From an uncultured Lachnospiraceae bacterium (GTDB taxonomy: Bacteria > Bacillota > Clostridia > Lachnospirales > Lachnospiraceae): 36,434 nt of DNA. The stretch's first letter is position 1; each line of letters begins with the position of its first letter. The notes under the pieces are model-generated. The model saw only the letters and a program-made list of their open reading frames with translations, ran no database searches and was not told the DNA's origin. The translations under genes were made by a program, and so were the position numbers. Location: NCBI GenBank assembly GCA_946405185.1, contig CAMJGH010000020.1, forward strand, positions 1 to 36,434, given 5' to 3'. Shown piece after piece: positions 14,156-22,714 of this stretch.

Positions 14156-15574
14156 TTACTGTGCCAGCGCGTTCACGCAGTACATGTCCAGGATGATCTT
14201 GCGGATGTACCCCCTGGGCAGTATCTCGATCCGGACGGGCAGCGTCTTGTCCTTGTTCCCGCTCATCTGGTCCAGGAGCAGGGTCACCTGTCCGCCGCTG
14301 ATGATCTTCTCGGCCAGCGCCTGATCGACCGGGACATTCAGGTCTTCCTGCACCTGCTTCATCTCCACGTCCAGGTTGGACTGGTCGAAGTCTTCGTTCA
14401 GGTGGTCGAGACTGCGCTGGTAGACTTCCCTCGCGATCCGGTACATGACGCGGCAGATCTCAATGTCGCAGAAATCGCTCGCCGCGCTGATGGTCATGTT
14501 GGCGCTTGCCGCATAATAGCCTTCCTTGCCGTTATAGGTGCGCAGCACGATATAGCGGGCCGTCTCCAGGACTTCCGCATAGTCCAGGATGTCTGCAGGA
14601 AGGAACCCTGCGACCTTGTCCTCCGGCAGCGAGAACTCGGGAAGGAATGCCGCGCTGGTGCTTTCCTTCGAGCGTGCCAGCCATCCGCACAGGATCCCGG
14701 CGAAGTTGGTGCTGCGCTGCCTGCCGTCGAGCGCCGTGTAGCGCATCCATGTGGTGCTCACCGCAACGTGCCTGCCGTTGATCCCTGCTGCCTGGGATGC
14801 GATTGCTGCCGAGTAGGCGGCTGCAGTCTCGTCGGCTGCCGGCATCCGCTGCTCGCACAGGAAGATCATCGGCCTGCCGTTGTCCTTCTCCCACGTCTTG
14901 CCCATGGCTTCCAGCGAAGCCCACAGTGCGGGCGTTGTCGGCCCCGCGATGTGGATGAACTCATAGGCCCCCTTGAAGTCGCGCAGCTTCCCGGCTGCGG
15001 CGATGATCGCCTCGTTGCTTGCGGAGGGGGCTGTCGCTTTGAAGCTGTACACATCGCCCGCCACAAACTTCGCGGATCCCTCCGACGCGAAGGTCAGGGT
15101 GATGCCCGTGTTCGGCAGCACATACGTCCCGGCCAGCGGGATCGTCATCTCGTCCCCGTAAGTGAAGCCGCCATCCTCCGAGATCACGCAGGTCGCTTCG
15201 TTTACGGCCCCGGTCTTCTCGATCCGGATGATCACGTCGAAGGAGTTCGTCGGGTTCCCGGACGGCGTGATGGTGCCGGCTCCTGTGCCTTCCTTCGTCA
15301 CGCTGCCGAAGGTTCCCTGGGTGCCGGCTGCCACCGGCATGCAGTAGATCAGGCTCGCGCCGTGCTCGACAGAATCGATGCAGGCATCCGCCAGCGGGGA
15401 CTTGCCCAGCAGCTCCCTGATCCTGGTGGTGTCCATGCTGCCGCGGATCACGATCGGGTCGCTGCTTTCGACGCTGCTCACGCCGATCTTGCAGTGGTTC
15501 CCGGTCCCGGCTCCGCTGCCCGCTCCGGACTTGGTGTCGTTAATGTTCAGTTCGATATCCGACCACATGCTCAT
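14156..15574 (-). CDS. Contractile tail sheath protein (Mu gpL/DUF2586 type)
   Basis: A 472-residue sheath protein, close to the usual length of the DUF2586/gpL family. Features include an N-terminal SDIELNINDTKSGAGSGAG arm, VIRGSMDTTRIRELLGKSPLADACIDSVEHGASLIYCMPV, and a large central domain. The C-terminal part runs IRRAREVYQRSLDHLNEDF-like to PVRIEILPRGYIRKIILDMYCVNAL. It shares ATGA with the upstream small gene and precedes the tail tube. Its presence shows the particle has a myovirus-type contractile tail. Confidence 0.9.
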   Translation of the reverse strand: MSMWSDIELNINDTKSGAGSGAGTGNHCKIGVSSVESSDPIVIRGSMDTTRIRELLGKSPLADACIDSVEHGASLIYCMPVAAGTQGTFGSVTKEGTGAGTITPSGNPTNSFDVIIRIEKTGAVNEATCVISEDGGFTYGDEMTIPLAGTYVLPNTGITLTFASEGSAKFVAGDVYSFKATAPSASNEAIIAAAGKLRDFKGAYEFIHIAGPTTPALWASLEAMGKTWEKDNGRPMIFLCEQRMPAADETAAAYSAAIASQAAGINGRHVAVSTTWMRYTALDGRQRSTNFAGILCGWLARSKESTSAAFLPEFSLPEDKVAGFLPADILDYAEVLETARYIVLRTYNGKEGYYAASANMTISAASDFCDIEICRVMYRIAREVYQRSLDHLNEDFDQSNLDVEMKQVQEDLNVPVDQALAEKIISGGQVTLLLDQMSGNKDKTLPVRIEILPRGYIRKIILDMYCVNALAQ

Positions 15575-15771
15575 TTCCTCCCATCTGCCGGTGCTTTGCA
15601 GAAGGCGTTCACGGCTGCGTCGTAGTCCTTCTCAGCCACGCTCTTCCCGGCCTTCCAGTTCTTGAACGCCTTCACCCCTTCCAGGATGACCGCGTCCGTC
15701 TTCTTTTCCCCGGCCCATTCCTCGATAGTCCGGATCGTGCCCTCGCTCTTGGGCGTTGCTTCCTTTGCCAT
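15571..15771 (-). CDS. Small tail protein, Mu gp38 position
   Basis: A 66-residue protein with the pattern EGTIRTIEEWAGEKKTDAVILEGVKAFKNWKAGKSVAEKDYDAAV, resembling small proteins placed before the sheath gene in contractile-tail phages. In Mu the equivalent place is gp38 (DUF2635), but the match is positional. Its stop overlaps the sheath start. Function unknown; coupling to sheath suggests a chaperone or neck-tail role. Confidence 0.68.
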   Translation of the reverse strand: MAKEATPKSEGTIRTIEEWAGEKKTDAVILEGVKAFKNWKAGKSVAEKDYDAAVNAFCKAPADGRK

Positions 15772-15781
15772 CTTGTCCTCC

Positions 15782-16267
15782 TTATTCCCCGAAGCTGATG
15801 TCCGTCTCCTCCGGCATCGCCCCGGCTTCGGTGTCGATGTAGAGGCCGTACCTGCATATCACGGCCACCTGCACGGCCACCTTTGCCTTCATGACGGAGT
15901 CGTCCTCGTCCACCCAGTCCGTCTCCTCCGGCTCCACGGCCACCCAGTTGCCCCCGTCGTCGTAGTACCCGCGGCCGACGGCCTTCAGGAACCCCTCCAG
16001 CACTTCTTCGGCCTTTTCTTCGGTGGCGGCTGCGATGACCACATTGTAGGTGGTCTCCATGTCGTAGGGCTTGTGCCGCAGCATCGACCGGTCCTCTTCA
16101 TCCTTATAATATTTTTTTGACTTCGAGCGTGTCGGCTTGTCCTTCCCGCGCAGCACCGCGCCGGAGTTTGTGCCCTGTGCGTGCTTCAGTTCCTTGACGC
16201 TCGCATAGATCCGCCCTGTCATGCCGCCCTCCTTCAGGGCAGCCTCCAGGTATTCCTTCTTTGTCAT
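15782..16267 (-). CDS. Tail-terminator-like protein, Mu gp37 position
   Basis: A 161-residue protein after gpG, the place of Mu gp37, whose fold is that of a tail terminator. It shows MTKKEYLEAALKEGGMTGRIYASVKELKHAQGTNSGAVLRG, then MLRHKPYDMETTYNVVIAAATEEKAEEVLEGFLKAV and an acidic linker, then a beta-strand ending (MKAKVAVQVAVICRYGLYID). This alpha/beta layout fits terminator proteins, which cap the growing tail and bind the neck. The start at 16267 overlaps the upstream stop in an ATGA manner. Confidence 0.62.
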   Translation of the reverse strand: MTKKEYLEAALKEGGMTGRIYASVKELKHAQGTNSGAVLRGKDKPTRSKSKKYYKDEEDRSMLRHKPYDMETTYNVVIAAATEEKAEEVLEGFLKAVGRGYYDDGGNWVAVEPEETDWVDEDDSVMKAKVAVQVAVICRYGLYIDTEAGAMPEETDISFGE

Positions 16268-16761
16268 GATCCTGCCTCCGCGATGGCCGTCTCGACGATC
16301 TCCCGGATCGCCTGCCGGTCACTGTCTGACACGCCCAGGAACGGGCGGGCCGGTATGTTCACGGTGACCTGTTTCTTTCTGATCCAGCGGCCGCCGGCCT
16401 GGAACTTCAGGAAGGGCTTGTTCTTTGCCCGGATCGTCCTGCCTGATGCCCCGAACTGGTGCGTCGCCGCGTAGATCAGGTTGGTGCCGACTTCCGCACC
16501 TTCCGCGCTCGACCTGGCATTGATGGAGTTCTTCAGCGCACCGGTCAGCACCAGCGTCGTGCCGCCCCGGATCGACCGTGGCCAGTTTGCCCCCTCCGGG
16601 CTCTGACCGCTCTCGAACCGCTCGACGGTCCCCGTCCGGAGTGCTTCGGCCAGCGCGTTGTTGATCCCCGCCTTGTCGATGCCCGCCAGGCCGTTCAGCT
16701 TTGCCAGCAGCTCTTCCGTCTCGCCGTCTATGCTGACCCTGATGGATGACACATTCACCAC
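16264..16761 (-). CDS. Virion morphogenesis protein (Mu gpG / tail completion)
   Basis: A 165-residue protein of the phage virion morphogenesis family (Mu gpG, P2 gpS-like). Recognisable segments are ALAEALRTGTVERFESGQSPEGANWP, TLVLTGALKNSINARS, and GTNLIYAATHQFGASGRTIRAKNKPFL...IPARPFLGVSDSD. The family completes head-tail joining. In Mu, gene G lies between F and I; here it lies between gp36 and the tail terminator, which is the arrangement of many other myophages. It overlaps gp36 by 7 bp. Confidence 0.9.
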   Translation of the reverse strand: MVNVSSIRVSIDGETEELLAKLNGLAGIDKAGINNALAEALRTGTVERFESGQSPEGANWPRSIRGGTTLVLTGALKNSINARSSAEGAEVGTNLIYAATHQFGASGRTIRAKNKPFLKFQAGGRWIRKKQVTVNIPARPFLGVSDSDRQAIREIVETAIAEAGS

Positions 16762-17216
16762 CCCTTCATGCTGTCGCGTGAGAAGATCCTGTCATTCGAG
16801 TCCAGGCGGAAGCCGTCCTGTGCACCGCTTCCGCTCCCGCCGTCCCCGTCTTCATCCACCCCGATGCTGACCGTGCCCTTCGCCACCAGCGTCAGGAACG
16901 AGATCGCGTTCTTGTAGCGGATGTAGATCGTGTTCTCACGTTCATCCTCGTCGATGCCGGTCCGGCTCGCCAGGTTGTACACCGCGATGTCCTTCGAGAA
17001 CTTGCGCACGACCTGCGGCGTCCTTGCCAGCGGTACGGGGTACCGCTTGTTCAGGTAGCCGTCGATCTCCGCGTCCGCGTCCTCGATCGCCGCCGTGCAG
17101 TACGGCAGGATCTTCGCCCGGCGCTCTTCCTCGTCCTCGATGATCTCGGGGCCGAGGATCGCGTCGATCATGTCATCCTTGAGCATCGCGAGGACTTCCG
17201 CCTCGGTGCAGTACAT
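16755..17216 (-). CDS. DUF1320 head-tail connector (Mu gp36)
   Basis: A 153-residue protein of the DUF1320/Mu gp36 family, an adaptor at the portal-tail interface. Diagnostic parts are MYCTEAEVLAMLKDD, AIEDADAEIDGYLNKRYPVPL, and VRKFSKDIAVYNLASRTG. The ATG at 17216 overlaps the capsid TGA as TGATG, so it is translationally coupled; no independent strong ribosome site is seen. A much longer open frame reaching into the capsid gene (to 17426) is an out-of-frame shadow and is excluded. Confidence 0.88.
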   Translation of the reverse strand: MYCTEAEVLAMLKDDMIDAILGPEIIEDEEERRAKILPYCTAAIEDADAEIDGYLNKRYPVPLARTPQVVRKFSKDIAVYNLASRTGIDEDERENTIYIRYKNAISFLTLVAKGTVSIGVDEDGDGGSGSGAQDGFRLDSNDRIFSRDSMKGW

Positions 17217-18115
17217 CAGCCGTTCGCCGCGACGGTGCCGTCGCTGCCCCAGGCCATCTGCCAGAAGCCGAAGCCCGCATTGCTGCGGCCGTCTGCCCCG
17301 TACAGGAACTCGTCGTGCATGAAGACGTTCAGGTCGTCGTCCTTGGTCAGCTGCACGAACTTGATCTGCTTGCGGATCTGGTAGATCAGGGGCTTGAGGA
17401 ACTTCCTGGTGCACAGCAGGAACCACATGTCCTCATTCGCTCCGGCCAGCTGGGTCGTGACCATCAGCTCCGCCGTGCCCTTCAGCACGTTGCTGGTGCC
17501 GTCGATCTGCTCAGCCATCAGCACTTCGCGGGCGTCCATCTCATACTTCGGGGATACGACCAGCAGGTCCGGCACGAGGTTCAGCGCCCGGCCCTTGTCG
17601 CCGGTGATGGACATAATGGAGGTGCGTGCCTCGATGTACGTGTCGCGGTTGAACTTCTTCGTCCCCCTGTTCCCGAAGGTCTTCTCCCCGCTCTTGTGGT
17701 CGGATGCGAAGAACGGCTTGCCGTCGTAGCACTTCTCGGTGAAGCCCTTGGTCAGGAGGCCGAAGGTGAGCTCGTCCGGATGCACGGCTGCGGCTTCGCC
17801 CATAGCGGAGAAGGCCGGCGTGTAGATGCCGTACTGGTCGTCCTCAATGTCGTCGCGCGGGATCGCGATCGTGCGCTCGAACTTGCGGTTCCGGATCGCG
17901 TAGCCGTAGGAGTCCATGTGCTGGATCTCCCTCTCTCCGATCCACTCCCGCAGCCCCGGCGTCTGCCCGAGCCACTTGTAGCTGTTCTCGGCGGTCGAGG
18001 ACGGGACGACGGTCGCGATCTTCTGGTACTCGCTCTTCGTCTCGCCCAGTGCTTTGTTGAATGCTGCGCTGTAGCCGACAGTCAGCTCGCGCAGGTTCGC
18101 CTGATTAACAATCAT
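17216..18115 (-). CDS. Major capsid protein (Mu gpT type)
   Basis: The 299-residue head subunit of the Mu gpT family, an HK97-fold shell protein. Typical features: MIVNQANLRELTVGYSAAFNKAL, WLGQTPGLREWIGEREI, RKFERTIAIPRDDIEDDQYGIY, PFFASDHK, and the late PLIYQIRKQIKFVQLTKDDD with MHDEFLYGADGRSNAGFGFWQMAWGS. The length agrees with Mu gpT (about 305). It lies after the protease/scaffold and cement genes as in Mu. A GAAAGGAGC ribosome site precedes the start. Confidence 0.94.
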   Translation of the reverse strand: MIVNQANLRELTVGYSAAFNKALGETKSEYQKIATVVPSSTAENSYKWLGQTPGLREWIGEREIQHMDSYGYAIRNRKFERTIAIPRDDIEDDQYGIYTPAFSAMGEAAAVHPDELTFGLLTKGFTEKCYDGKPFFASDHKSGEKTFGNRGTKKFNRDTYIEARTSIMSITGDKGRALNLVPDLLVVSPKYEMDAREVLMAEQIDGTSNVLKGTAELMVTTQLAGANEDMWFLLCTRKFLKPLIYQIRKQIKFVQLTKDDDLNVFMHDEFLYGADGRSNAGFGFWQMAWGSDGTVAANG

Positions 18116-18140
18116 TGCTTGCTCCTTTCATCGCCCGCGA

Positions 18141-18536
18141 TCAGTCCGCGGTGTCCATCATGTCAACAGTTACGCCGTCATCATCGACCGCCAGGATCCT
18201 GCCGGCCACGCTCGCGCCTGTAGAGTCCAGCGTCACGCTGTCCACGCCCGCGATGTAGCACAGCTTCAGGATGTCCGTCCCTGCGATGGTGCCCGACTTA
18301 TTCCACACGAAGGTGCCGCGGCGCACCGGCACGGTCATGTCCCCGGCTTCCCCTCCCGAGTTGTCCGTGTAGCGCTGCACGCACCCGGCCACCTTCAGGC
18401 CGGTTGCTTTGGAGCCTGCCACGGCATAGCCGTTGGCATTGACCGCCGCGATCGTCAGCTCGCGCAGCTTCGTGTCCGCTGCCACCGGCAGCTCGATGTT
18501 CCGGTTGTCCAGTTTCTCGTTGCCTGTCCTGATCAT
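18141..18536 (-). CDS. Capsid cement/decoration-like protein (DUF2190-like)
   Basis: A 131-residue protein placed between protease/scaffold and capsid. It is made of small beta-stranded blocks rich in Gly, Ala, Val, Thr and Asp (LRELTIAAVNANGYAVAGSKATGLKVAGCVQRYTDNSGG, VDSVTLDSTGASVAGRILAVDDDGVTVDM), typical of DUF2190-like cement or decoration proteins. The ATG at 18536 is two bases past the protease stop; AAGGAGG lies nine bases upstream. The longer ORF start at 18560 is within the protease gene and was not used. Family assignment is by pattern and position. Confidence 0.7.
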   Translation of the reverse strand: MIRTGNEKLDNRNIELPVAADTKLRELTIAAVNANGYAVAGSKATGLKVAGCVQRYTDNSGGEAGDMTVPVRRGTFVWNKSGTIAGTDILKLCYIAGVDSVTLDSTGASVAGRILAVDDDGVTVDMMDTAD

Positions 18537-18537
18537 G

Positions 18538-19572
18538 TCATTCGTCCTCCTTCGCTGCATACTTCCTGAAGTCCTCCTCGCTGATGCCGAGGTTCTTCAG
18601 GATCACGCCCTGGCTCTGCCCGATCTTCTCCTCGGGCTTTGCGTCCTTCAGTTCCATCCTGCCCTGCGGCACCATGGCCGGGGCCTGTGCGCAGAACGCT
18701 GCGAAGCCTTCCGGGTCCTTCAGGGCGTAGCCCCTGGCCCATTCCTTCTGCGCTGCGCTGACCTTGCCTTCCTTCAGGGCAGCCTCGACCGCATCGTCCG
18801 CAGCCTTGCCCCGGATCTGGCCCTCCAGCTCCTCCACGCGCTTCGCGAGCGTTTCGTCCCCCGCCTTCAGGCTCATGATCTTAGCGGTCACGTCCTCAGT
18901 CTTCGCATCCTCCGGAAGCTCTAAAAGCCCCAGGATGGTGCTGTTCGCCACCGTGCTCTCCGCCACTGTCTCGGCTGCCGGCGGCGTCTCGCCCCCTTCC
19001 GGCTCCGCCTTCTTCTGTACCGCGCTCTTCAGGGCGCTGCGCACCTGTTCCTCGGTTGCATCCTCCGGCAGCCCGAGGATCGCTGCCAACTCTTTCAGCT
19101 CCATCTTGTCCTCCTTGACAAAGTCGTCCAGGCCAGCGTCCGAGCACATTGCAAACATGCCGTCGATTGCCGGGACATTGGTGAGTGCCACGGAATGGAT
19201 GGCCGTGACGCGCCGGTCCTTCCGGACCCTGATCACCGGCGACAGGTAGCGGTACTCCTTGTTCTTGAGGTACTGCGCCGCCTTGTCCGTCCATTCCACA
19301 TCCGCGATGATGGCGTCCTTCCCCTTCCTCAGCTTCCGGATCCAGCCGCCCGCGGGTGCCTGCATGTTCAGCATGGTCTGGTGTTCGTAGTCCACCACGA
19401 GATCCAGCTGCCGCTCATTGAACGAGCGCAGGATCATCTCGGCCGATTCGTCGTCCACCAGGAAGGTCCCCTTCCGGGACTTGACCACGCCCAGCGGCAG
19501 GATCTTGATCTCCTTCGGGACCCCGTCCTGCACCTCGATCCCGTCCGCTGACATAACTATCTGTTCTATCAT
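18538..19572 (-). CDS. Capsid protease/scaffold (Mu gpI type)
   Basis: A 344-residue protein of the Mu gpI family, in which the N-terminal part is a protease and the C-terminal part acts as scaffold (Mu gpZ). The segments EIKILPLGVVKSRKGTFLVDD, LDLVVDYEHQTML, GGWIRKLR, and LKNKEYRYLSPVIRV...VTAIHSVALTNVPAIDGM match the family; the His in DYEHQT and the Ser in IHSVALTN are candidate active-site residues. The C-terminal half is helical and acidic with an Ala/Glu coiled-coil pattern, as expected for scaffold. An internal start for the scaffold-only product may exist near MELKELAAILG, whose codon is preceded by a good AAGGAGGACAAG site at about 19108. Confidence 0.9.
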   Translation of the reverse strand: MIEQIVMSADGIEVQDGVPKEIKILPLGVVKSRKGTFLVDDESAEMILRSFNERQLDLVVDYEHQTMLNMQAPAGGWIRKLRKGKDAIIADVEWTDKAAQYLKNKEYRYLSPVIRVRKDRRVTAIHSVALTNVPAIDGMFAMCSDAGLDDFVKEDKMELKELAAILGLPEDATEEQVRSALKSAVQKKAEPEGGETPPAAETVAESTVANSTILGLLELPEDAKTEDVTAKIMSLKAGDETLAKRVEELEGQIRGKAADDAVEAALKEGKVSAAQKEWARGYALKDPEGFAAFCAQAPAMVPQGRMELKDAKPEEKIGQSQGVILKNLGISEEDFRKYAAKEDE

Positions 19573-19605
19573 CTCTTCCTCTCCCTTCCTGGCTGGCCGT
19601 ATACC

Positions 19606-19640
19606 CGCGTTATAACCGCGTTATAACGCGTTATAACGCG
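19606..19640. repeat. Tandem GCGTTATAAC palindromic repeats near the genome centre
   Basis: Three near-tandem copies of CGCGTTATAAC, each with the 8-bp palindrome GTTATAAC, lie at a 10-11 bp period within the 130-bp gap 19573-19702 between gpI and gpF. The spacing of one helical turn suggests cooperative protein binding. In Mu the strong gyrase site lies near the genome centre in the same gpG/gpI neighbourhood. Equivalent function here is inference from position only. Confidence 0.6.
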
Positions 19641-19702
19641 CCCTTTTGGCCTTCCCCGGGTTTTCCCCTATGTCCGGCCCGAAAGTCCGCCCAGGGGGCC
19701 GC

Positions 19703-20437
19703 TCAGGCGCTTGCGTCCTTCCGCCTCCTGTAGATCTCCCGGAGCGGCCTTGATATGTTCGTCAGGTCGGGCCGGTAGACCTCTTTCGCCGGGTTCATCG
19801 AGAACCCCTTGTCCGGCTTCAGGTCGATGATCTCCCCCGTGGAGAAATCCACCCTGCGCGGCGGCCTGGTCTGTACCTTCAGCCCCTCGCGTTCCACCTG
19901 GGCCTTGCTCTTGGCGACCACGGTGCACCGGCAGCGGAACCCGTTCGGCGGATACCAGATGTCCCAGACCGGGTCATCCGCCCGGTAGACTCTGCCGTGC
20001 ATGGCTGCATGCTCCGGCCGGACATCGTCGTCGTAGGCCGTCTTGTACTGCCAGTACGGCAGCAGCCGCAGGGTCTCGGGCTGGGTCATGCTCTGGTAGT
20101 GCCCGGCATTGTACGCCGTCTGCACGTTCGTCCGGAAGATCGTCTCCGCCCGCCACGGGTTGATCAGGTCGTAGCCCCCGTTCTCCAGGAAGCTGTTCAT
20201 CTCCTCCAAAAACTGCCGGCCGGTCTTGCCCTGCTCGACCGCCTCTGTCAGCTTATCGCTGAAGGTCTGCAGGACGGTGAGGGCTTCGTAGCCCGAGACC
20301 ATGAAGGACTTCGCCCTCTCTTCGTTGGCGAGGGCCATGTACTGGCTCTTGGTCAGCACCTTCCGCTTCTTCATGAAGTCCACGGCCTTCTTGAAGATGA
20401 ACCCGGAAAAGCTCCCGTCATATGTCACGGCGCTCAT
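19703..20437 (-). CDS. Head morphogenesis protein (Mu gpF / SPP1 gp7 type)
   Basis: A 244-residue minor head protein of the gpF/SPP1 gp7 family. Hallmarks: a helical N-terminus, ETIFRTNVQTAYNAGHYQSM, then LPYWQYKTAYDDDVRPEHAAMHGRVYRADDPVWDIWYPPNGFRCRCTV with the conserved H and CxC of the family's Zn-like motif, and RPDLTNISRPLREI at the end. It binds the portal and is needed for head assembly. It overlaps the portal stop by ATGA. The following 130 bp hold no gene. Confidence 0.92.
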   Translation of the reverse strand: MSAVTYDGSFSGFIFKKAVDFMKKRKVLTKSQYMALANEERAKSFMVSGYEALTVLQTFSDKLTEAVEQGKTGRQFLEEMNSFLENGGYDLINPWRAETIFRTNVQTAYNAGHYQSMTQPETLRLLPYWQYKTAYDDDVRPEHAAMHGRVYRADDPVWDIWYPPNGFRCRCTVVAKSKAQVEREGLKVQTRPPRRVDFSTGEIIDLKPDKGFSMNPAKEVYRPDLTNISRPLREIYRRRKDASA

Positions 20438-22020
20438 TCCTCAGTCCTCCCGATCAGCCGGCCCAGGTAGCCGGCCTGGTATAAAAGGTCGCGGAGCTGC
20501 GGGCTGTCCATGTCCTGGTAGATCTTCTCCAGTTCCTTCCCGTCCTTCAGCTTCTCCAGCAGGCCGGGCAGGTCGTCCTCGTGTTCCTTCACCAGCGCAA
20601 GCAGCGGCTGGACCATTTGCTCCATGATGCCGCCCATCTGCTTCACGCCCAGCTCCACGATCCCGTCCAGCTGTTCCTGTGCCTGGGTGTCCCCTTCCGC
20701 CGCCTTCATCTGCACCGGCTCCGGGTCGTACTCCTTCAGCTGCGGCAGGCCCGCCGCCTGCGGCCGCTCCAGGATCTCGTCGCCCTCGTCCGGCTTTGGC
20801 ACGCTGAAGGTCTTGTACAGGTAGGCGGTCGGGATCTTCAGCCCCATGTCCGCCAGGACCTTCAGGGTGTCCGCCTTCTCCTTCTGGTCTTCCTCTTCCT
20901 CCGAATCGAAGACGATGAACGGCAGCGCCGCGTCCATCCCGAAGTTGAACTCCACCAGCGGGCGGATCAGGTCCCTGCGCAGCGTGACCGCCAGCGCCTT
21001 CGTGTCCGCCACCGTCAGGTCGTGCCTGACCTTGTCGTGGGTCTTGGCCTGCGCGTAGCTCCCGCCGCCCGAGTCAGACGTCAGTGTCTGCCCGAGGACG
21101 GCCTTCGATATCTGCTCGTCGCAGTAGCGTGCCAGCTGTTCGTAGATGTCCGAGGACGTGGTCTTGTTGGACTCCTTGAACTCGATCATCGTCGTGTCCG
21201 GTATGATTCCCGCGGCGTCGCTGCCGATCCGCACGATCGCGTCCATCAGCTCCCGCTTGTCATCCTCGCTGGCGGCCTGGTCGTACTTGCCCAGCCGCAG
21301 CGGCATCCCGTATACCTCGCAGAAGCTGACCCAGTCCTTGACGGTGTAGTTCTTGAACAGGTACATCCACGAGACGATCCGCATGATCCCGGACCTGGCC
21401 GGGTGCCCGCTCTTTGCCTTGTACTGGTGCACGATGAACTTGTTCGCCGGCAGCTCCACCCCGGACGGGAACTGTGTCGTGCAGATCAGCATCTGCTCCT
21501 TCTCCCAGCTCCACATCAGCTTCTTCGGGTGCACGTACAGGATGTCGTCCACCACGTTCCTGCCGTGCTCGTCCAGCCCCCACACCAGCTCCATGATCGA
21601 CGTGCCCTTGCCGACCGCGTCCATCAGGTCGATCAGGATGTCGTCGAAGTTTTCAATGTCCTGGAACTGTTCCCTGACGAAGTCCGCGATCATCTCATCC
21701 TGCGGGTCGTCCGAGTATGGCTGGATCTCCCATGGCAGGCCCGTGACCGCCAGCTTGCGCGTCTGGAGCTGCGAGAACAGGTGCGCGTCCTTCTCCTCCA
21801 TCTCCTCGAACAGTTCCATCTGGCTGCGGACGTTCCCCTCGTCCGCCTCCCGCAGGATCCGCGCCAGCTTCCTCGGGGTCAGCCCCCGGCTCGGATAGTC
21901 CGAGTACCGGTCGTTCAGCTCCCTGGCTGCCACGACCGCGTGGACGGGCCGGAGGATCCCGGTGTCCACTTCAGGATTGAACGCCTCCTGCTTCTTCTTG
22001 CGTTTCTTGTCTTGCGCCAT
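20434..22020 (-). CDS. DUF935 portal protein (Mu gp29 type)
   Basis: A 528-residue portal protein of the DUF935/gp29 family. Features: the opening RPVHAVVAARELNDRYSDYPSRGLTPRKLARILREADEGNV, EKDAHLFSQLQTRKLAVTGLPWEI, KGTSIMELVW, and DWVSFCEVYGMPLRLGKYD. Later come EQISKAVLGQTLTSDSGGGSYAQAKTHDKVRHDL and a helical C-terminus. It forms the dodecameric DNA channel in the head vertex. The start at 22020 lies within the end of the methyltransferase gene (50-bp overlap) with a GGAAGGAAG site. Confidence 0.93.
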   Translation of the reverse strand: MAQDKKRKKKQEAFNPEVDTGILRPVHAVVAARELNDRYSDYPSRGLTPRKLARILREADEGNVRSQMELFEEMEEKDAHLFSQLQTRKLAVTGLPWEIQPYSDDPQDEMIADFVREQFQDIENFDDILIDLMDAVGKGTSIMELVWGLDEHGRNVVDDILYVHPKKLMWSWEKEQMLICTTQFPSGVELPANKFIVHQYKAKSGHPARSGIMRIVSWMYLFKNYTVKDWVSFCEVYGMPLRLGKYDQAASEDDKRELMDAIVRIGSDAAGIIPDTTMIEFKESNKTTSSDIYEQLARYCDEQISKAVLGQTLTSDSGGGSYAQAKTHDKVRHDLTVADTKALAVTLRRDLIRPLVEFNFGMDAALPFIVFDSEEEEDQKEKADTLKVLADMGLKIPTAYLYKTFSVPKPDEGDEILERPQAAGLPQLKEYDPEPVQMKAAEGDTQAQEQLDGIVELGVKQMGGIMEQMVQPLLALVKEHEDDLPGLLEKLKDGKELEKIYQDMDSPQLRDLLYQAGYLGRLIGRTEE

Positions 22021-22714
22021 CGCCTGCTTCCTTCCATGCTTCCCTCAGCCGCGCCACGCCCGTCCGGTAGTGCTTCTCCTGGATCTCGATGCCGGCATAG
22101 CGCCGGCCGGTCCTTATGCAGGCCACCCCGGTCGTGGAGGACCCCGCGAAGGGATCCAGCACCGTGTCCCCTTCCCTGGTCGAGTCGAGGATCAGGCGGC
22201 TGATCAGCTGCACCGGCTTCTGTGTCGGGTGCAGCTTCGGCCCGTCCGTATTCTGTGCCCCGCTGGAGAAGGAGCTGATCCCCCGGATGATGTTCCTCGC
22301 GCCCTTGACGCAGAACTTCCGGTTCCTTGTGGCAAAGATGACCAGCTCGTGCTCGTTCGTGTAGAACGTCCCCGGCCCGTTCTTCTTGTCCCACACCAGC
22401 AGGTTGTCGATGCCGATGAACTCGCTGATCATCTGGTAGTAGAACGGGTAGCCCCTCCAGTCCGTGAACCAGTAGATGCTCCCGGCCGGGTCCAGCACGC
22501 GCAGCAGCTGCGGGATCAGCTGCCGGTAGAAGGGGGCCGCGATGTTCAGGTCTGACATGTCCGGCGATTTGCCGTTGTGGTTCAGGCCGATGAAGTACGG
22601 GGGATCCGTGACCACCGCCGCGACGCTCCCGTCCGGGATCTCCCGGATGACCTCCAGGCAATCCCCGAGCCAGAGGGCACCCCCCCGTCCCGGCAGCCTA
22701 TAAACTGTTCCCAT
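21971..22714 (-). CDS. DNA methyltransferase, DPPY type (beta class)
   Basis: A 247-residue SAM-dependent DNA methyltransferase likely modifying adenine N6 or cytosine N4. The catalytic motif DPPY is at 37-40, HPTQKP at about 162-167 and the SAM-binding DPFAGSSTTG at 187-196. DPPY before the SAM motif is the beta-class order. No restriction partner is nearby, so protection of phage DNA against host restriction, or modification linked to packaging, is likely. It is inserted between terminase and portal. The start at 22714 forms TGATG with the terminase stop and follows AAGGAG. Confidence 0.88.
   Translation of the reverse strand: MGTVYRLPGRGGALWLGDCLEVIREIPDGSVAAVVTDPPYFIGLNHNGKSPDMSDLNIAAPFYRQLIPQLLRVLDPAGSIYWFTDWRGYPFYYQMISEFIGIDNLLVWDKKNGPGTFYTNEHELVIFATRNRKFCVKGARNIIRGISSFSSGAQNTDGPKLHPTQKPVQLISRLILDSTREGDTVLDPFAGSSTTGVACIRTGRRYAGIEIQEKHYRTGVARLREAWKEAGDGARQETQEEAGGVQS

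Noticed and set aside
19606-19640. CRISPR-like repeat array
   Set aside because: Units are 10-11 bp, contiguous and without spacers; no cas genes are present.
21260-22661. Minus-strand Gly/Arg-rich frames inside portal and methyltransferase
   Set aside because: Out-of-frame shadows typical of high-GC DNA, overlapping recognised genes entirely.
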